Positions 1 to 6,715 are shown, numbered from the stretch's first letter. The stretch: 11,996 nt of DNA from UBA668 sp041178405 (GCA_041178405.1 JBEGVK010000128.1:1-11996), one strand, 5' to 3'. The notes: generated from the sequence alone by a model not told the origin. Made by a program: numbers and translations.

Positions 1-1
1 G

Positions 2-361
2 AGGGGGGCCGACGACGGCGAGCTCGAGCTGCTCGTCACGGACGGCTTCGGCATCGAGCTGCGCCACACGACGCGCATCGCGATGTCGACGGGCGTCTGG
101 GACGGTGGTGAGCATCTCGTGGGCTTCGTGCTCGAGGGAGGACCGAAGGTGGTGACTACTGTCGTCGACGAGCGACTCGACGACGGCGGCAGCGAGCCGC
201 AGGGCTGGGCATTCTTCCCCGCAGGGCTGGGCGAGGTCGGTGGCAGCGAGCTCGTGGTCGACCCAGATGCAACGGGCGCGCTGCGCGAGCTGCGCATCTA
301 CGACCGCGCACTGCTGACCACGGAGCTGGTGGCGGCGTCGCGTGTGACTGCCGAGGGCTAG
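2..361 (+). CDS. C-terminal part of a LamG/concanavalin-A-like domain protein (5' truncated by window edge)
   Basis: The frame is open from the window edge to a TAG stop, giving about 119 residues of a protein that starts upstream. Alternating beta-rich stretches end in LRELRIYDRALLTTELVAA, which resembles the closing strand of bacterial LamG/laminin-G-like jelly-roll domains, where an 'LRIYDRAL' motif followed by a short helix is common. Such domains bind sugars or act as accessory modules of secreted enzymes and surface proteins. The catalytic or anchoring part, if any, lies to the left. An internal ATG at base 83 exists, but the open frame and domain continue upstream of it, so it is not the start. 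The stop codon TAG is also the first half of a -10-like hexamer for the next gene. The LamG assignment rests on this short signature and the general composition, so it is moderate. Confidence 0.6.
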   Translation, partial: RGADDGELELLVTDGFGIELRHTTRIAMSTGVWDGGEHLVGFVLEGGPKVVTTVVDERLDDGGSEPQGWAFFPAGLGEVGGSELVVDPDATGALRELRIYDRALLTTELVAASRVTAEG

Positions 362-364
362 CGT
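359..364 (+). promoter_or_regulatory. TANNNT -10-like element, leaderless promoter for the 371 gene
   Basis: TAGCGT ends exactly 7 bases before the ATG at 371, the spacing expected when the transcript begins at the start codon (leaderless mRNA, common in actinobacteria). No Shine-Dalgarno sequence precedes this ATG. The hexamer reuses the TAG stop of the upstream gene. No convincing -35 is visible. The same geometry recurs before other genes in this window. Confidence 0.45.
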
Positions 365-370
365 CCGGCC

Positions 371-1006
371 ATGGACCATTCCACTCCGCAGCGGCTGATC
401 GACGGGATGCGAGGTGTTCGCTACGGCGAGGTGATCCCGGTCTTCCTGCGCGATGGGGCACTTGTCGCCGAGGTGTACGGCACCCAGATGCTCAACGACT
501 GTCCGCAGCACCTCTGGGACGGCCTCGATTCGTCAGCGATCGCCGCCGAGCTCGGTGCTGTCGCAGTGAAGCTGAACGGGCCGAGGCGCTGGGTGCTCGA
601 CGGGCTCGGCACGAAGGTTGCGCCGCTCGAGCCAGTGCTGCGCGACTTCAATGGCATCACCATGCGTCGGATAGCGCAGATCAACCTCGGCGGACAGGCG
701 CAGGCCGTGCCGTACACCGAGCGGCATGTCGACCGCGGTGCCGTCTTCTTCTGGGATGCGGGCATGCCCGTCTACGAACTGGTGCGGCCCGACGGCGTGG
801 CCTACGTCATGCAGGCGCTGTGCATGGGCGTCGATGCATCGATGTCGGAGGCGTCGCTGTCGGCGCTCGGCGACCGGCTGGCGATGCCGAAGGGATGGTC
901 GTACCGAGTTCGCACGCTCGATGCCGAACTGGTGGTCGACACGACGGATCGACTGGCGACCGTGCTGCAGGACGAGTTCGAGAACTCGTACACCCTGCCC
1001 GGCTGA
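371..1006 (+). CDS. conserved-looking protein of unknown function (211 aa)
   Basis: I do not recognise a characterised family. The protein is soluble: no signal peptide, membrane helix or lipobox is seen. It has a compact mixed alpha/beta look, with a beta-rich N-terminal part (residues 19-40), an LNDCPQHLWDGLD segment (41-53), a central VKLNGPRRWVLDGL stretch (66-79), a YELVRPDGVAYVMQAL strand pair (135-150), and a C-terminal WSYRVRTLDAELVVDTTDR region (177-194) leading to VLQDEFENSYTL (198-209). The last part resembles the end of uncharacterised proteins I have seen in other bacteria, but I cannot name one securely. Cysteines occur at 44 and 151 without a metal-binding spacing. The ATG at 371 has no ribosome binding site but sits 7 bases after TAGCGT, which supports it as a leaderless start. 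A weakly transcribed unit with the downstream deacetylase is possible but not shown. Confidence 0.75.
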   Translation: MDHSTPQRLIDGMRGVRYGEVIPVFLRDGALVAEVYGTQMLNDCPQHLWDGLDSSAIAAELGAVAVKLNGPRRWVLDGLGTKVAPLEPVLRDFNGITMRRIAQINLGGQAQAVPYTERHVDRGAVFFWDAGMPVYELVRPDGVAYVMQALCMGVDASMSEASLSALGDRLAMPKGWSYRVRTLDAELVVDTTDRLATVLQDEFENSYTLPG

Positions 1007-1025
1007 GCCGATGCCAGTCGGCGGG

Positions 1026-1031
1026 TAAGGT
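1026..1031 (+). promoter_or_regulatory. TANNNT -10-like element, leaderless promoter for the deacetylase
   Basis: TAAGGT ends exactly 7 bases before the ATG at 1038, consistent with a leaderless transcript. It lies in the 31-base gap between the 211-residue gene and the deacetylase gene. The overlapping GGTAAGG could alternatively act as a weak ribosome binding site. No -35 is recognisable. Confidence 0.45.
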
Positions 1032-1037
1032 CGTCGC

Positions 1038-1895
1038 ATGACGGTCCGCCGCAGCATCGGCTGTGCGATGCTCGGCGCGATCCTGGTGGCGGCGTGCTCG
1101 GCCCAGTCGCAGTCGTCGATGCCTGCCACCGTCCCGCCGTCGACCGAACCTGCGACGACGCAGCAAGCCGCCACGACGACCTCCTCGGCTGTGCCGACGA
1201 CGACGTCGGCACTGTCCACCACGTCCACTGCTGCAACCACCACGGTCGTGGCGTCCACGACCACGACGATGCCGTGGCAGCGGTTCCCGCTCAGCGAGGT
1301 CGAGCCGCTCGTGCCCGGTGAGGTCATCACCGTGTCGAAGATCGACACCGACGATCCGGTGGTGTTCATCACGATCGATGACGGCTTCTACCGCGATCCA
1401 CGGGTGCCCGGACTGCTGCGCGACGCCGGTGCTGTCGTGAACCTGTTCCCGGTACCCGGGTATGTCGACGAGGACCCCGACTACTTCCGCGAGATCGCTG
1501 CACTCGGCGGCAGCGTGAACTCGCACACGATGCGTCACCGCGATCTGCGCGGTCTCAGCCTTGCTGCACAGGTCGATGAGATCTGCTCGTCGATGGACTA
1601 CCTGCGGTCGGTCTTCGGCAGTGCAGGCCCGTTCGTGCGGCCTCCGTGGGGGGTATGGGACGCCAACACCGCGCAGGCCGTTGCCCAGTGCGGTGGCGTG
1701 GCGATCGTGTCGTGGAGGGTCACGGCCTCGGAGGGCATCCTCAGCACGTGGGGCGACCAGCCCATACAGCGCGGCGACATCATCCTCATGCACTTCCGGC
1801 CGACGCTGTACGACGACCTGCTGATGGTGTTCGCCCATCTCTATGGGCTCGGCCTCACGACTGCGCGACTCGAGGACTACCTGGTCGTCGGCTGA
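1038..1895 (+). CDS. lipoprotein polysaccharide deacetylase (NodB/CE4-like)
   Basis: The 285-residue protein begins with a lipoprotein signal: basic MTVRR, a hydrophobic core, and a VAAC lipobox with Cys20. Residues 21-79 form a Ser/Thr/Ala/Pro linker, so the catalytic domain should sit outside the membrane on a flexible stalk. The NodB-type domain shows motif 1 TIDDG (112-116, Asp114 and Asp115), motif 2 SHTMRH (162-167, His163 and His167), motif 3 RPPWG (201-205) and motif 5 LMHF (250-253, His252). In characterised CE4 enzymes these supply the catalytic base, metal ligands and catalytic acid for removing N- or O-acetyl groups from peptidoglycan, chitin or other glycans. Motif 4 is less clear: around WRVTAS (226-231) the usual Asp-Trp pair is absent. 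The substrate cannot be read from the sequence; cell-wall glycan is a reasonable guess. Its 3' end overlaps the convergent oxidase gene. Confidence 0.9.
   Translation: MTVRRSIGCAMLGAILVAACSAQSQSSMPATVPPSTEPATTQQAATTTSSAVPTTTSALSTTSTAATTTVVASTTTTMPWQRFPLSEVEPLVPGEVITVSKIDTDDPVVFITIDDGFYRDPRVPGLLRDAGAVVNLFPVPGYVDEDPDYFREIAALGGSVNSHTMRHRDLRGLSLAAQVDEICSSMDYLRSVFGSAGPFVRPPWGVWDANTAQAVAQCGGVAIVSWRVTASEGILSTWGDQPIQRGDIILMHFRPTLYDDLLMVFAHLYGLGLTTARLEDYLVVG
1098..1274 (+). repeat. low-complexity Ser/Thr-linker coding segment
   Basis: This stretch is rich in ACG/ACC/TCC/TCG codons and encodes the Thr/Ser/Ala/Pro linker (residues 21-79) between the lipidated cysteine and the deacetylase domain. It is compositional rather than a set of exact tandem repeats, and is probably prone to length variation between strains. 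It may be O-glycosylated, as is common for such linkers in actinobacteria; that is inference. Confidence 0.55.
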
Positions 1896-3289
1896 TCGCC
1901 GACCGGCGCCGGCAGCACCTTGCCGGGGTTGAGGATGCCGGTGGGGTCGAGCGCATTCTTCATCTGCCGCATCAGTTCGATCTCTGCCGCTGAGCGCGAA
2001 TGGCCGAGGTAGTCGCGCTTCAGCGTGCCGATGCCGTGCTCGGCACTGACGGAGCCCTGCCACTCGCGCACCGTCTGGTAGACCACTTCGTCAATCTCGT
2101 GCTGCTGCTCGGGTGTCGACGGTCCGATCGACACGCTGAGGTGGAGGTTGCAGTCGCCGATGTGGCCGTAGACGAAGACGTGCGCGTCGGGCCAGCGGGC
2201 ATGGAGGCGTGATTCGCATTGCATTGCGAAGTCGTCGATGGTCGCGATGGGCAGGCTGACATCGAAGTTGACCACTGATGGAAGGCGGTCGATCGGCTCG
2301 CCTTCTCGGATGCGCCACAGCGATCCGGTCTCGCGGGTGGACTGGGCGATGAAGGCATCGACGACGAGACCCCGACGTGCGGCGTCTGCCAGCATTCCCT
2401 CGAAACGGCCCGCATCGTGCTCGGGGTCGTCGCCGCTCATCTCGACGAGCACGTAGATCGACTCGTGTGCCGGAATCGGCGGAGTGGCGCCGATCTGCTC
2501 GGTGACATAGCGGTAGAAGTACGGCCACATTGCCTCGAATGCCGTGATGCCGCCGGCAGTCCGCTGGGCGTGACGCAGCAGTTCGACGACAGCGCCGTAC
2601 GAGGGCACGGCGGCGAGGGCGGTGATCCGCGCCGCCGGCCGCGGGTGCAGTCGCAGCACGGCGCGCGTGATGATGCCGAGCGTTCCCTCCGAGCCGATGA
2701 ACCACTGCTTCACGTCGAAGCCAGCGTTGTTCTTCAGCATGCTGTGCATGCTCGACACGACAGTGCCATCGGCCAGCACCACCTCGATGCCGAGCACCTG
2801 CTCGCGAGCCATGCCGAATCGCAGCACCCGGTTGCCGCCGGCGTTGGTGGCGAGGTTGCCGCCCACCTGGCACGAGCCGCGGGAGCCGAGGTCGTAGCCG
2901 AGTTCCCACCCCGCATCGGCAACGGCCTGCTGCACGTGCTCGAGGACGGTGCCGGCGAGCACGGTGGCCGTGCCCGCCGCAGTGTCGATCTCCTCGATGC
3001 CGGCCATGCGCTCGAGGCTCAGCACGATGTCGCCGGCGCGTGGGGTTGCTGCGCCGGCGAGGCCGGTGCGGCCGCCCTGGGGCACGATCGACTGGCCAAA
3101 CTCGTGACAGATGCGCATGATCGCCGCAACGTCGTCGGTGGAGCGCGGGCGGACCACGGCGAGCGGCTGGCAGCGGGGTGCATCGCTCCAGTCGCCGGTG
3201 TAGCGATCGTCGACCGGCGCGACCATCACGATGTCGGGGCCGAGGCGGTCGAGCAGTGCCGCAACTGACGGTGCAGGCGCGTGGGCCAC
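1877..3289 (-). CDS. GlcD-type FAD-linked 2-hydroxyacid dehydrogenase/oxidase
   Basis: This protein of 470 residues (from the GTG start) belongs to the FAD-binding-4 / FAD-linked oxidase C-terminal family (GlcD, D-lactate dehydrogenase, D-2-hydroxyglutarate dehydrogenase). The FAD domain shows PQGGRTGLAG (70-79), GSCQVGGNLATNAGG (138-152) and IGSEGTLG (198-205). The C-terminal domain has GHIGDCNLH (375-383), which carries the family's substrate/metal histidines, SAEHGIGTLK (415-424) and the closing NPGKVL (454-459). Such enzymes oxidise glycolate, D-lactate or D-2-hydroxyglutarate and pass electrons to quinone or a partner; the substrate is not determined here. I chose the GTG because TACGGT lies exactly 7 bases upstream for a leaderless start; an in-frame ATG 11 codons earlier (3322) has no ribosome binding site. 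No glcE/glcF partner is adjacent, which favours a stand-alone dehydrogenase. Confidence 0.92.
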   Translation of the reverse strand: MAHAPAPSVAALLDRLGPDIVMVAPVDDRYTGDWSDAPRCQPLAVVRPRSTDDVAAIMRICHEFGQSIVPQGGRTGLAGAATPRAGDIVLSLERMAGIEEIDTAAGTATVLAGTVLEHVQQAVADAGWELGYDLGSRGSCQVGGNLATNAGGNRVLRFGMAREQVLGIEVVLADGTVVSSMHSMLKNNAGFDVKQWFIGSEGTLGIITRAVLRLHPRPAARITALAAVPSYGAVVELLRHAQRTAGGITAFEAMWPYFYRYVTEQIGATPPIPAHESIYVLVEMSGDDPEHDAGRFEGMLADAARRGLVVDAFIAQSTRETGSLWRIREGEPIDRLPSVVNFDVSLPIATIDDFAMQCESRLHARWPDAHVFVYGHIGDCNLHLSVSIGPSTPEQQHEIDEVVYQTVREWQGSVSAEHGIGTLKRDYLGHSRSAAEIELMRQMKNALDPTGILNPGKVLPAPVGDQPTTR

Positions 3290-3295
3290 GCCCCG

Positions 3296-3301
3296 ACCGT
3301 A
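3296..3301 (-). promoter_or_regulatory. TANNNT -10-like element, leaderless promoter for the GlcD-type gene
   Basis: On the minus strand, TACGGT ends 7 bases before the GTG at 3289. This is the same geometry as for the 371, 1038 and 5757 starts and is the main reason for choosing this GTG. It lies in the 49-base divergent gap shared with the FAD monooxygenase gene. Confidence 0.45.
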
Positions 3302-3326
3302 GTTCGTGGCCGGTAGCGGCATGCGA

Positions 3327-3332
3327 GAGAAT
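3327..3332 (+). promoter_or_regulatory. possible -10 element for the FAD monooxygenase operon
   Basis: GAGAAT keeps the key A (second position) and T (sixth position) of a -10 hexamer but lacks the first T. It ends 7 bases before the ATG at 3339, matching the leaderless spacing seen elsewhere in the window. It is weaker evidence than the full TANNNT cases. It stands about 25 bases from the opposing -10 of the GlcD-type gene, so the two promoters probably share upstream DNA. Confidence 0.3.
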
Positions 3333-3338
3333 GGGGCG

Positions 3339-4805
3339 ATGGGGGAGCAGCGCGACGTCGTCGTGGTTGGCGGCGGGCCGGTGGGCGTGGCGATGGGCAT
3401 GATGTGCGCTCGGCGCGGGCTGTCGGCCGTGGTGCTCGAGCGGAGCACCGCGGTGTATGACCTGCCACGGGCCATCGTGATGGACGACGAGATCCAGCGT
3501 GCCGTCGCGCTGGCGGGTGCGGGCGACGGGCTGCGAGCCGTGATCAGCCCGCTGCCCGGTGCAGAGTTCGTCGATGCGGCGGGCACCCGCATCATCGGCC
3601 TCGAGATACCCGATGGATTCGAGTCGCCGCTCGGCTTCCCGCCGGTGGCGCGCTACTACCAGCCCGACCTCGAGCACTTCCTGCGATCGAGCGCAGTCGC
3701 TGCCGGCGCGTCGCTGCAGCTCGGCGTCGAGGCTGTGTCGTTCGAACAGCAGGCCGAGGGCGTGACGGTCAGCTGTGCCGATGGATCGATCGAGCACGGC
3801 CGGTGGCTCGTCGCTGCTGACGGCGCTGCGAGCCCGATTCGCAAGTCGCTCGGCATCGCCTTCGACGACCAGGGCTTCGACCAGGACTGGCTCGTCGTCG
3901 ACGTCCGACTGCACGATGGCGCGGAGCCGGCGCTGCCGCTGCTGGTGCGCCAGGTATGCGATCCAGCGCGACCCACCACGTTCGTGCCCGGCCACGATCG
4001 CTACCGGCGGTGGGAGTTCCAGCTGCAGCAGGGCGAGACCCGCGAGTCGATGACCTCCCCCGAACGGGTGTGGTCGTTGCTGTCGCCGTGGCTGACACCC
4101 GACGATGCGCGGCTCGTGCGAGCAGTGGTGTATCGATTCCATGCCACGGTGGCATCGACGATGCGCAGCGGCAGCGTGTTCATCGCCGGCGACGCAGCGC
4201 ACCAGATGCCGCCGTTCCTCGGCCAGGGGCTCTGCTCTGGCGTGCGCGATGCCGCCAATCTCGCATGGAAGCTCGAGATGGTGAAGGCCGGTTCGGCGGG
4301 CGACCGTCTGCTCGACACCTACGACCTCGAGCGGCGGCCGCACGCCGCTGGCGTGGTGGCACATGCGGTCGACACCGGCCGGCTGATCGACCAACTCGCG
4401 GGCCGCGGCGGCGGGCAGGACGGACTCGACAGCGCGTACGGGGGGCAGCGCCCGTTCCCGCACCTCGTCGATGGCTTCCGCACCGGCGACCATCCACTCG
4501 TGGGACGGCAGATGCCCAATGTGCCGTGTGCCGTCGGTGGCCGGCTCGATGACGTGACGCTGCGCGACGGTCACACTGGCATCGTGGTGGCGGTGCCCGA
4601 CAGCTGGCCGATGGACGGTGGCCATGCGGCTGCCCTCAGCGCATGGAAGGCGATCGGCGCTGCCGTTGTCAGCGTTGCGGAGCCCGTAGCGTTCGGCGCG
4701 CACGCCGCCGTCATCGTGCGGCCCGACCGCTATGTGGCGGCAGTGTCGGCGGCGCCTGCTGAGTTCGCGGCACATACCGCCTCGCTGATGGAGGCACTCA
4801 GATGA
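3339..4805 (+). CDS. MhpA-like FAD-dependent aromatic monooxygenase
   Basis: A 488-residue class A flavoprotein monooxygenase (FAD-binding-3 family). The N-terminal Rossmann fold has GGGPVG (11-16) followed by an acidic end at VVLERS. YYQPDLEHFLR lies around 106-116, the DG motif LVAADGA at 157-163, and the second FAD motif GDAAHQMPPFLGQGL at 284-298, continuing to CSGVRDAANLAWKL at 299-312. The 'GDAAHQMPPF.GQG.CSG.RDA.NL.WKL' signature is typical of MhpA (3-(3-hydroxyphenyl)propionate hydroxylase) and relatives, which use NAD(P)H and O2 to hydroxylate phenolic rings. The substrate here is uncertain: the usual mhp ring-cleavage neighbours are absent. I chose the ATG at 3339 over an upstream in-frame GTG at 3306 because the family starts close to the Rossmann strand. 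The stop overlaps the next start as ATGA, suggesting translational coupling to the MBL hydrolase. Confidence 0.92.
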   Translation: MGEQRDVVVVGGGPVGVAMGMMCARRGLSAVVLERSTAVYDLPRAIVMDDEIQRAVALAGAGDGLRAVISPLPGAEFVDAAGTRIIGLEIPDGFESPLGFPPVARYYQPDLEHFLRSSAVAAGASLQLGVEAVSFEQQAEGVTVSCADGSIEHGRWLVAADGAASPIRKSLGIAFDDQGFDQDWLVVDVRLHDGAEPALPLLVRQVCDPARPTTFVPGHDRYRRWEFQLQQGETRESMTSPERVWSLLSPWLTPDDARLVRAVVYRFHATVASTMRSGSVFIAGDAAHQMPPFLGQGLCSGVRDAANLAWKLEMVKAGSAGDRLLDTYDLERRPHAAGVVAHAVDTGRLIDQLAGRGGGQDGLDSAYGGQRPFPHLVDGFRTGDHPLVGRQMPNVPCAVGGRLDDVTLRDGHTGIVVAVPDSWPMDGGHAAALSAWKAIGAAVVSVAEPVAFGAHAAVIVRPDRYVAAVSAAPAEFAAHTASLMEALR

Positions 4806-5710
4806 GCGACGATCGCACGAAGGTCGTGCTGACGGGAACCGGCATTCCCCATCCGACGCCTGGCCGCGCCGGCCCCGGCGCACTGGTACGACACGGCGAC
4901 GTGGCCCTGCAGTTCGATGCCGGACGCGGCACGGTGATCCGCCTCGCCGAGGCGCGGTGCACGCCGGCCTTCCTGTCGGCGCTGTTCCTCACGCACGTGC
5001 ACAGCGATCATCTGTGCGACGTGGCCGACGTGGCCATGACTCGCTGGCTGCAGCAGCAGGTGCACGCCACCGGGCCGCTGCACATCGTGTGCACCGAGGG
5101 TGAGGTGGCCGGCTTCGTGGGCCACATGTTCGATGTCTGGCACGACGACATCGCGGTGCGCACCGGACATGTCGGCTCGAAGCCACCCGAGGTGGTGGTG
5201 CATGCATTTGCGCCGCCCACCGCACCGGTCGAGGTGTGGCGCTCGGCAGACGGAGCCGTGCGCGTCGAGGCACAGTGCGTGCACCACGAGCCGGTGAGGG
5301 ATGCGGTGGCCTATCGCGTCACCACGCCCACTGGCGTCGTGGTGATCTCTGGCGACACGCGAGTGTGCGCCGAAGTCGAGTCGCTGGCGGCAGGTGCCGA
5401 TGTGCTGGTGCACGAGGCGTGCCGTGCGACGTCGATGGCCGAGTCCGTGAAGGGCACGGTGTTCGAGACGATCTTCTCGTACCACGCCGATGCGGTCGCT
5501 CTGGGTGGACTCGCACAGCGTGCGGGCGTGCGTCACCTCGCAGTGACGCACCTGATCCCGTCGCCGCGCTCGCCTGTCGACGAGCAGGGCTTCGCCGACG
5601 ACGTACGCGCAGGGGGATTCAGCGGCGCGCTCACTATCGGACGCGACCTCGACACGTTCGAGATCGATGCCGGCGGCGTCGAGGTGGTTCGGCGGACCTC
5701 GTCGGACTGA
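4802..5710 (+). CDS. metallo-beta-lactamase-fold hydrolase (RNase Z/arylsulfatase-like)
   Basis: This 302-residue protein has the metal-binding THVHSDHLCDV motif (64-74; His65, His67, Asp69, His70), preceded by the FDAGRGT turn (38-44) seen in RNase Z-, arylsulfatase- and phosphodiesterase-like MBL proteins. Further ligand candidates are His161/His162, the SGDT motif (183-186) with bridging Asp185, and His228 or His250. The fold is a two-metal hydrolase; the substrate cannot be inferred. A true tRNA 3'-processing RNase Z is less likely, because the gene is translationally coupled to an MhpA-like monooxygenase by ATGA overlap, and housekeeping rnz is usually not in such a unit. A role on a lactone, ester or sulfate product of the monooxygenase pathway is a guess from position. 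No signal peptide is seen, so it is cytoplasmic. A 46-base gap with its own -10-like element separates it from the XdhC gene. Confidence 0.88.
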   Translation: MSDDRTKVVLTGTGIPHPTPGRAGPGALVRHGDVALQFDAGRGTVIRLAEARCTPAFLSALFLTHVHSDHLCDVADVAMTRWLQQQVHATGPLHIVCTEGEVAGFVGHMFDVWHDDIAVRTGHVGSKPPEVVVHAFAPPTAPVEVWRSADGAVRVEAQCVHHEPVRDAVAYRVTTPTGVVVISGDTRVCAEVESLAAGADVLVHEACRATSMAESVKGTVFETIFSYHADAVALGGLAQRAGVRHLAVTHLIPSPRSPVDEQGFADDVRAGGFSGALTIGRDLDTFEIDAGGVEVVRRTSSD

Positions 5711-5744
5711 TCCGCACGGTGCGGCCGGAGATTCGGGCGATCGG

Positions 5745-5750
5745 TACGCT
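5745..5750 (+). promoter_or_regulatory. TANNNT -10-like element, leaderless promoter for the XdhC-family gene
   Basis: TACGCT ends exactly 7 bases before the GTG at 5757 in the gap after the MBL gene. This supports the GTG as a leaderless start and suggests the maturation genes can be transcribed separately from the monooxygenase-MBL pair. No -35 is evident. Confidence 0.45.
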
Positions 5751-5756
5751 CGGCGC

Positions 5757-6671
5757 GTGTACTCGGTCGCTCTCAGCGTGGTGTCGTGCCTTCGGGCAGG
5801 AACCCGGGTGAATGTCGTGTGGGCCGTGTCGGCCGAGGGCGTGCCTGGCCTCGATCTCAGCGAGGCAGTGGCGTTGACGCCGGGCGGCGGACGGATGGGC
5901 TCGCTCGCAGGCGGCGCCTTCGACTCCTTCCTCGTCGATCTCGCGTCGATGTCGACGGGCAGGCTGGTCGATGTCGAGGTGGGCGAGGTCGAGGCGCTGA
6001 TCTCCGGCGCGCCGAAGGGAGCTCGGGCAACACTTGCGGTGGTCCCGGCCGAGCAGATGCCCGAGCACCTCTGGGGAGCGCTGCTCGAACGGCGCCCTGT
6101 GTGCCTCGACGTGGCGCTCGAGGGTCGACAGATCGTCGGCGTGCGCGCCGTCCACGACGCCGGCGGTGGAGGACTCGAGGGTGCCGACGAGCGCGTCGTC
6201 GCACTGCTCGAGGGTGGCACCACGACGAGTGAGGCAGCCGAGTCCCGCCTCCTTACCGTGCTCGTGCCGGTCACCCGACTGGCGATCTCGGGTGGTGGCC
6301 CGTTCGCCGATGCCCTCGAGTCCGCTGCCCGGCTCCTGGGATGGCAGGTGCAGCGTGCCGGCAGCGTCGACACGGCGAGCGGGCTGATGGCTGGCCTCTC
6401 GCCGATCGATGCGGCCGTGGTGATGGGTCACGACGTCGAGGCATCGAGCACCGTCCTGGCAGCAGCCCTCGAGAGCCGGGCCGGCTACATCGGGGCGCTG
6501 GGCTCGCTGCGGATGCAGCAGAACCGCGCTGACTGGCTGGCCTACCGGGGCATCACCGACCTCTCGAGGGTGCACGGACCTGCAGGCATCGACATCGCCG
6601 CCCGGACCCCCGCCGAGGTAGCGGTGTCGATCCTTGCCGAGGCGGTCGCCACGCTCAATCGGGTGTCCTGA
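5757..6671 (+). CDS. XdhC/CoxI-family molybdenum-hydroxylase maturation protein (divergent)
   Basis: A 304-residue protein from the GTG start. The N-terminal XdhC/CoxI domain carries GSLAGGAFD (48-56), the counterpart of the family's 'GS.SGGCVE'. The C-terminal Rossmann-like XdhC_C domain includes SGGGPFADAL (178-187), VVMGHD (221-226), GYIGALGS (243-250) and RVHGPAGIDIAARTPAEVAVSI (271-292). XdhC-type proteins bind molybdenum cofactor and help sulfurate and insert it into xanthine dehydrogenase, CO dehydrogenase and related enzymes. Oddly, the usual Cys of the GGC motif is Ala54 here, so this copy may be a divergent paralog rather than the sulfuration factor. An in-frame start at 5667 would overlap the MBL gene and add 30 residues without family similarity, so it was rejected. 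The next gene begins 69 bases on, followed by CoxD- and CoxE-like genes, a typical cox neighbourhood. Confidence 0.88.
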   Translation: MYSVALSVVSCLRAGTRVNVVWAVSAEGVPGLDLSEAVALTPGGGRMGSLAGGAFDSFLVDLASMSTGRLVDVEVGEVEALISGAPKGARATLAVVPAEQMPEHLWGALLERRPVCLDVALEGRQIVGVRAVHDAGGGGLEGADERVVALLEGGTTTSEAAESRLLTVLVPVTRLAISGGGPFADALESAARLLGWQVQRAGSVDTASGLMAGLSPIDAAVVMGHDVEASSTVLAAALESRAGYIGALGSLRMQQNRADWLAYRGITDLSRVHGPAGIDIAARTPAEVAVSILAEAVATLNRVS

Positions 6672-6709
6672 CCCCGCCGCCGGGCTGGGCACCCCGCCTC
6701 GGCCGCTCG

Positions 6710-6715
6710 TACACT
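6710..6715 (+). promoter_or_regulatory. -10-like element upstream of the 85-aa gene
   Basis: TACACT would place the transcription start near 6722, giving a 19-base leader that holds the GGAGGA ribosome binding site at 6732-6737. It lies in the 69-base gap after the XdhC gene, the longest gap in the plus-strand train. A -35 is not recognisable, so this is tentative. Confidence 0.35.

Noticed and set aside
1140..1270. Possible tandem repeat or recombination site in the ACGAC-rich stretch
   Set aside because: Repeats are inexact and follow codon boundaries of the Thr/Ser linker, so they reflect protein composition.
807..2063. Minus-strand open frame (418 residues) opposite the deacetylase
   Set aside because: It is a shadow of the Thr-codon-rich linker and deacetylase; the translation is mostly Arg/His/Gly repeats.
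3306..3338. Upstream GTG start for the monooxygenase adding 11 residues
   Set aside because: It would overlap the divergent promoter region, adds a segment without family similarity, and the ATG at 3339 sits at the normal distance before the Rossmann strand.
2091..4883. Long minus-strand open frame (930 residues) across the GlcD-type and monooxygenase genes
   Set aside because: The translation is Arg/His/Ala-rich with no domain pattern, and it runs in another frame over two well-supported genes. High GC makes such open shadow frames common.
4802..5710. Naming the MBL protein as housekeeping RNase Z
   Set aside because: The GRG turn and HxHxDH fit, but its coupling to a monooxygenase gene and the broad spread of such folds make the tRNA-processing role unsupported.
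4730..6692. Minus-strand open frames opposite the MBL and XdhC genes
   Set aside because: The plus-strand frames carry the HxHxDH and XdhC signatures; the minus translations have none.
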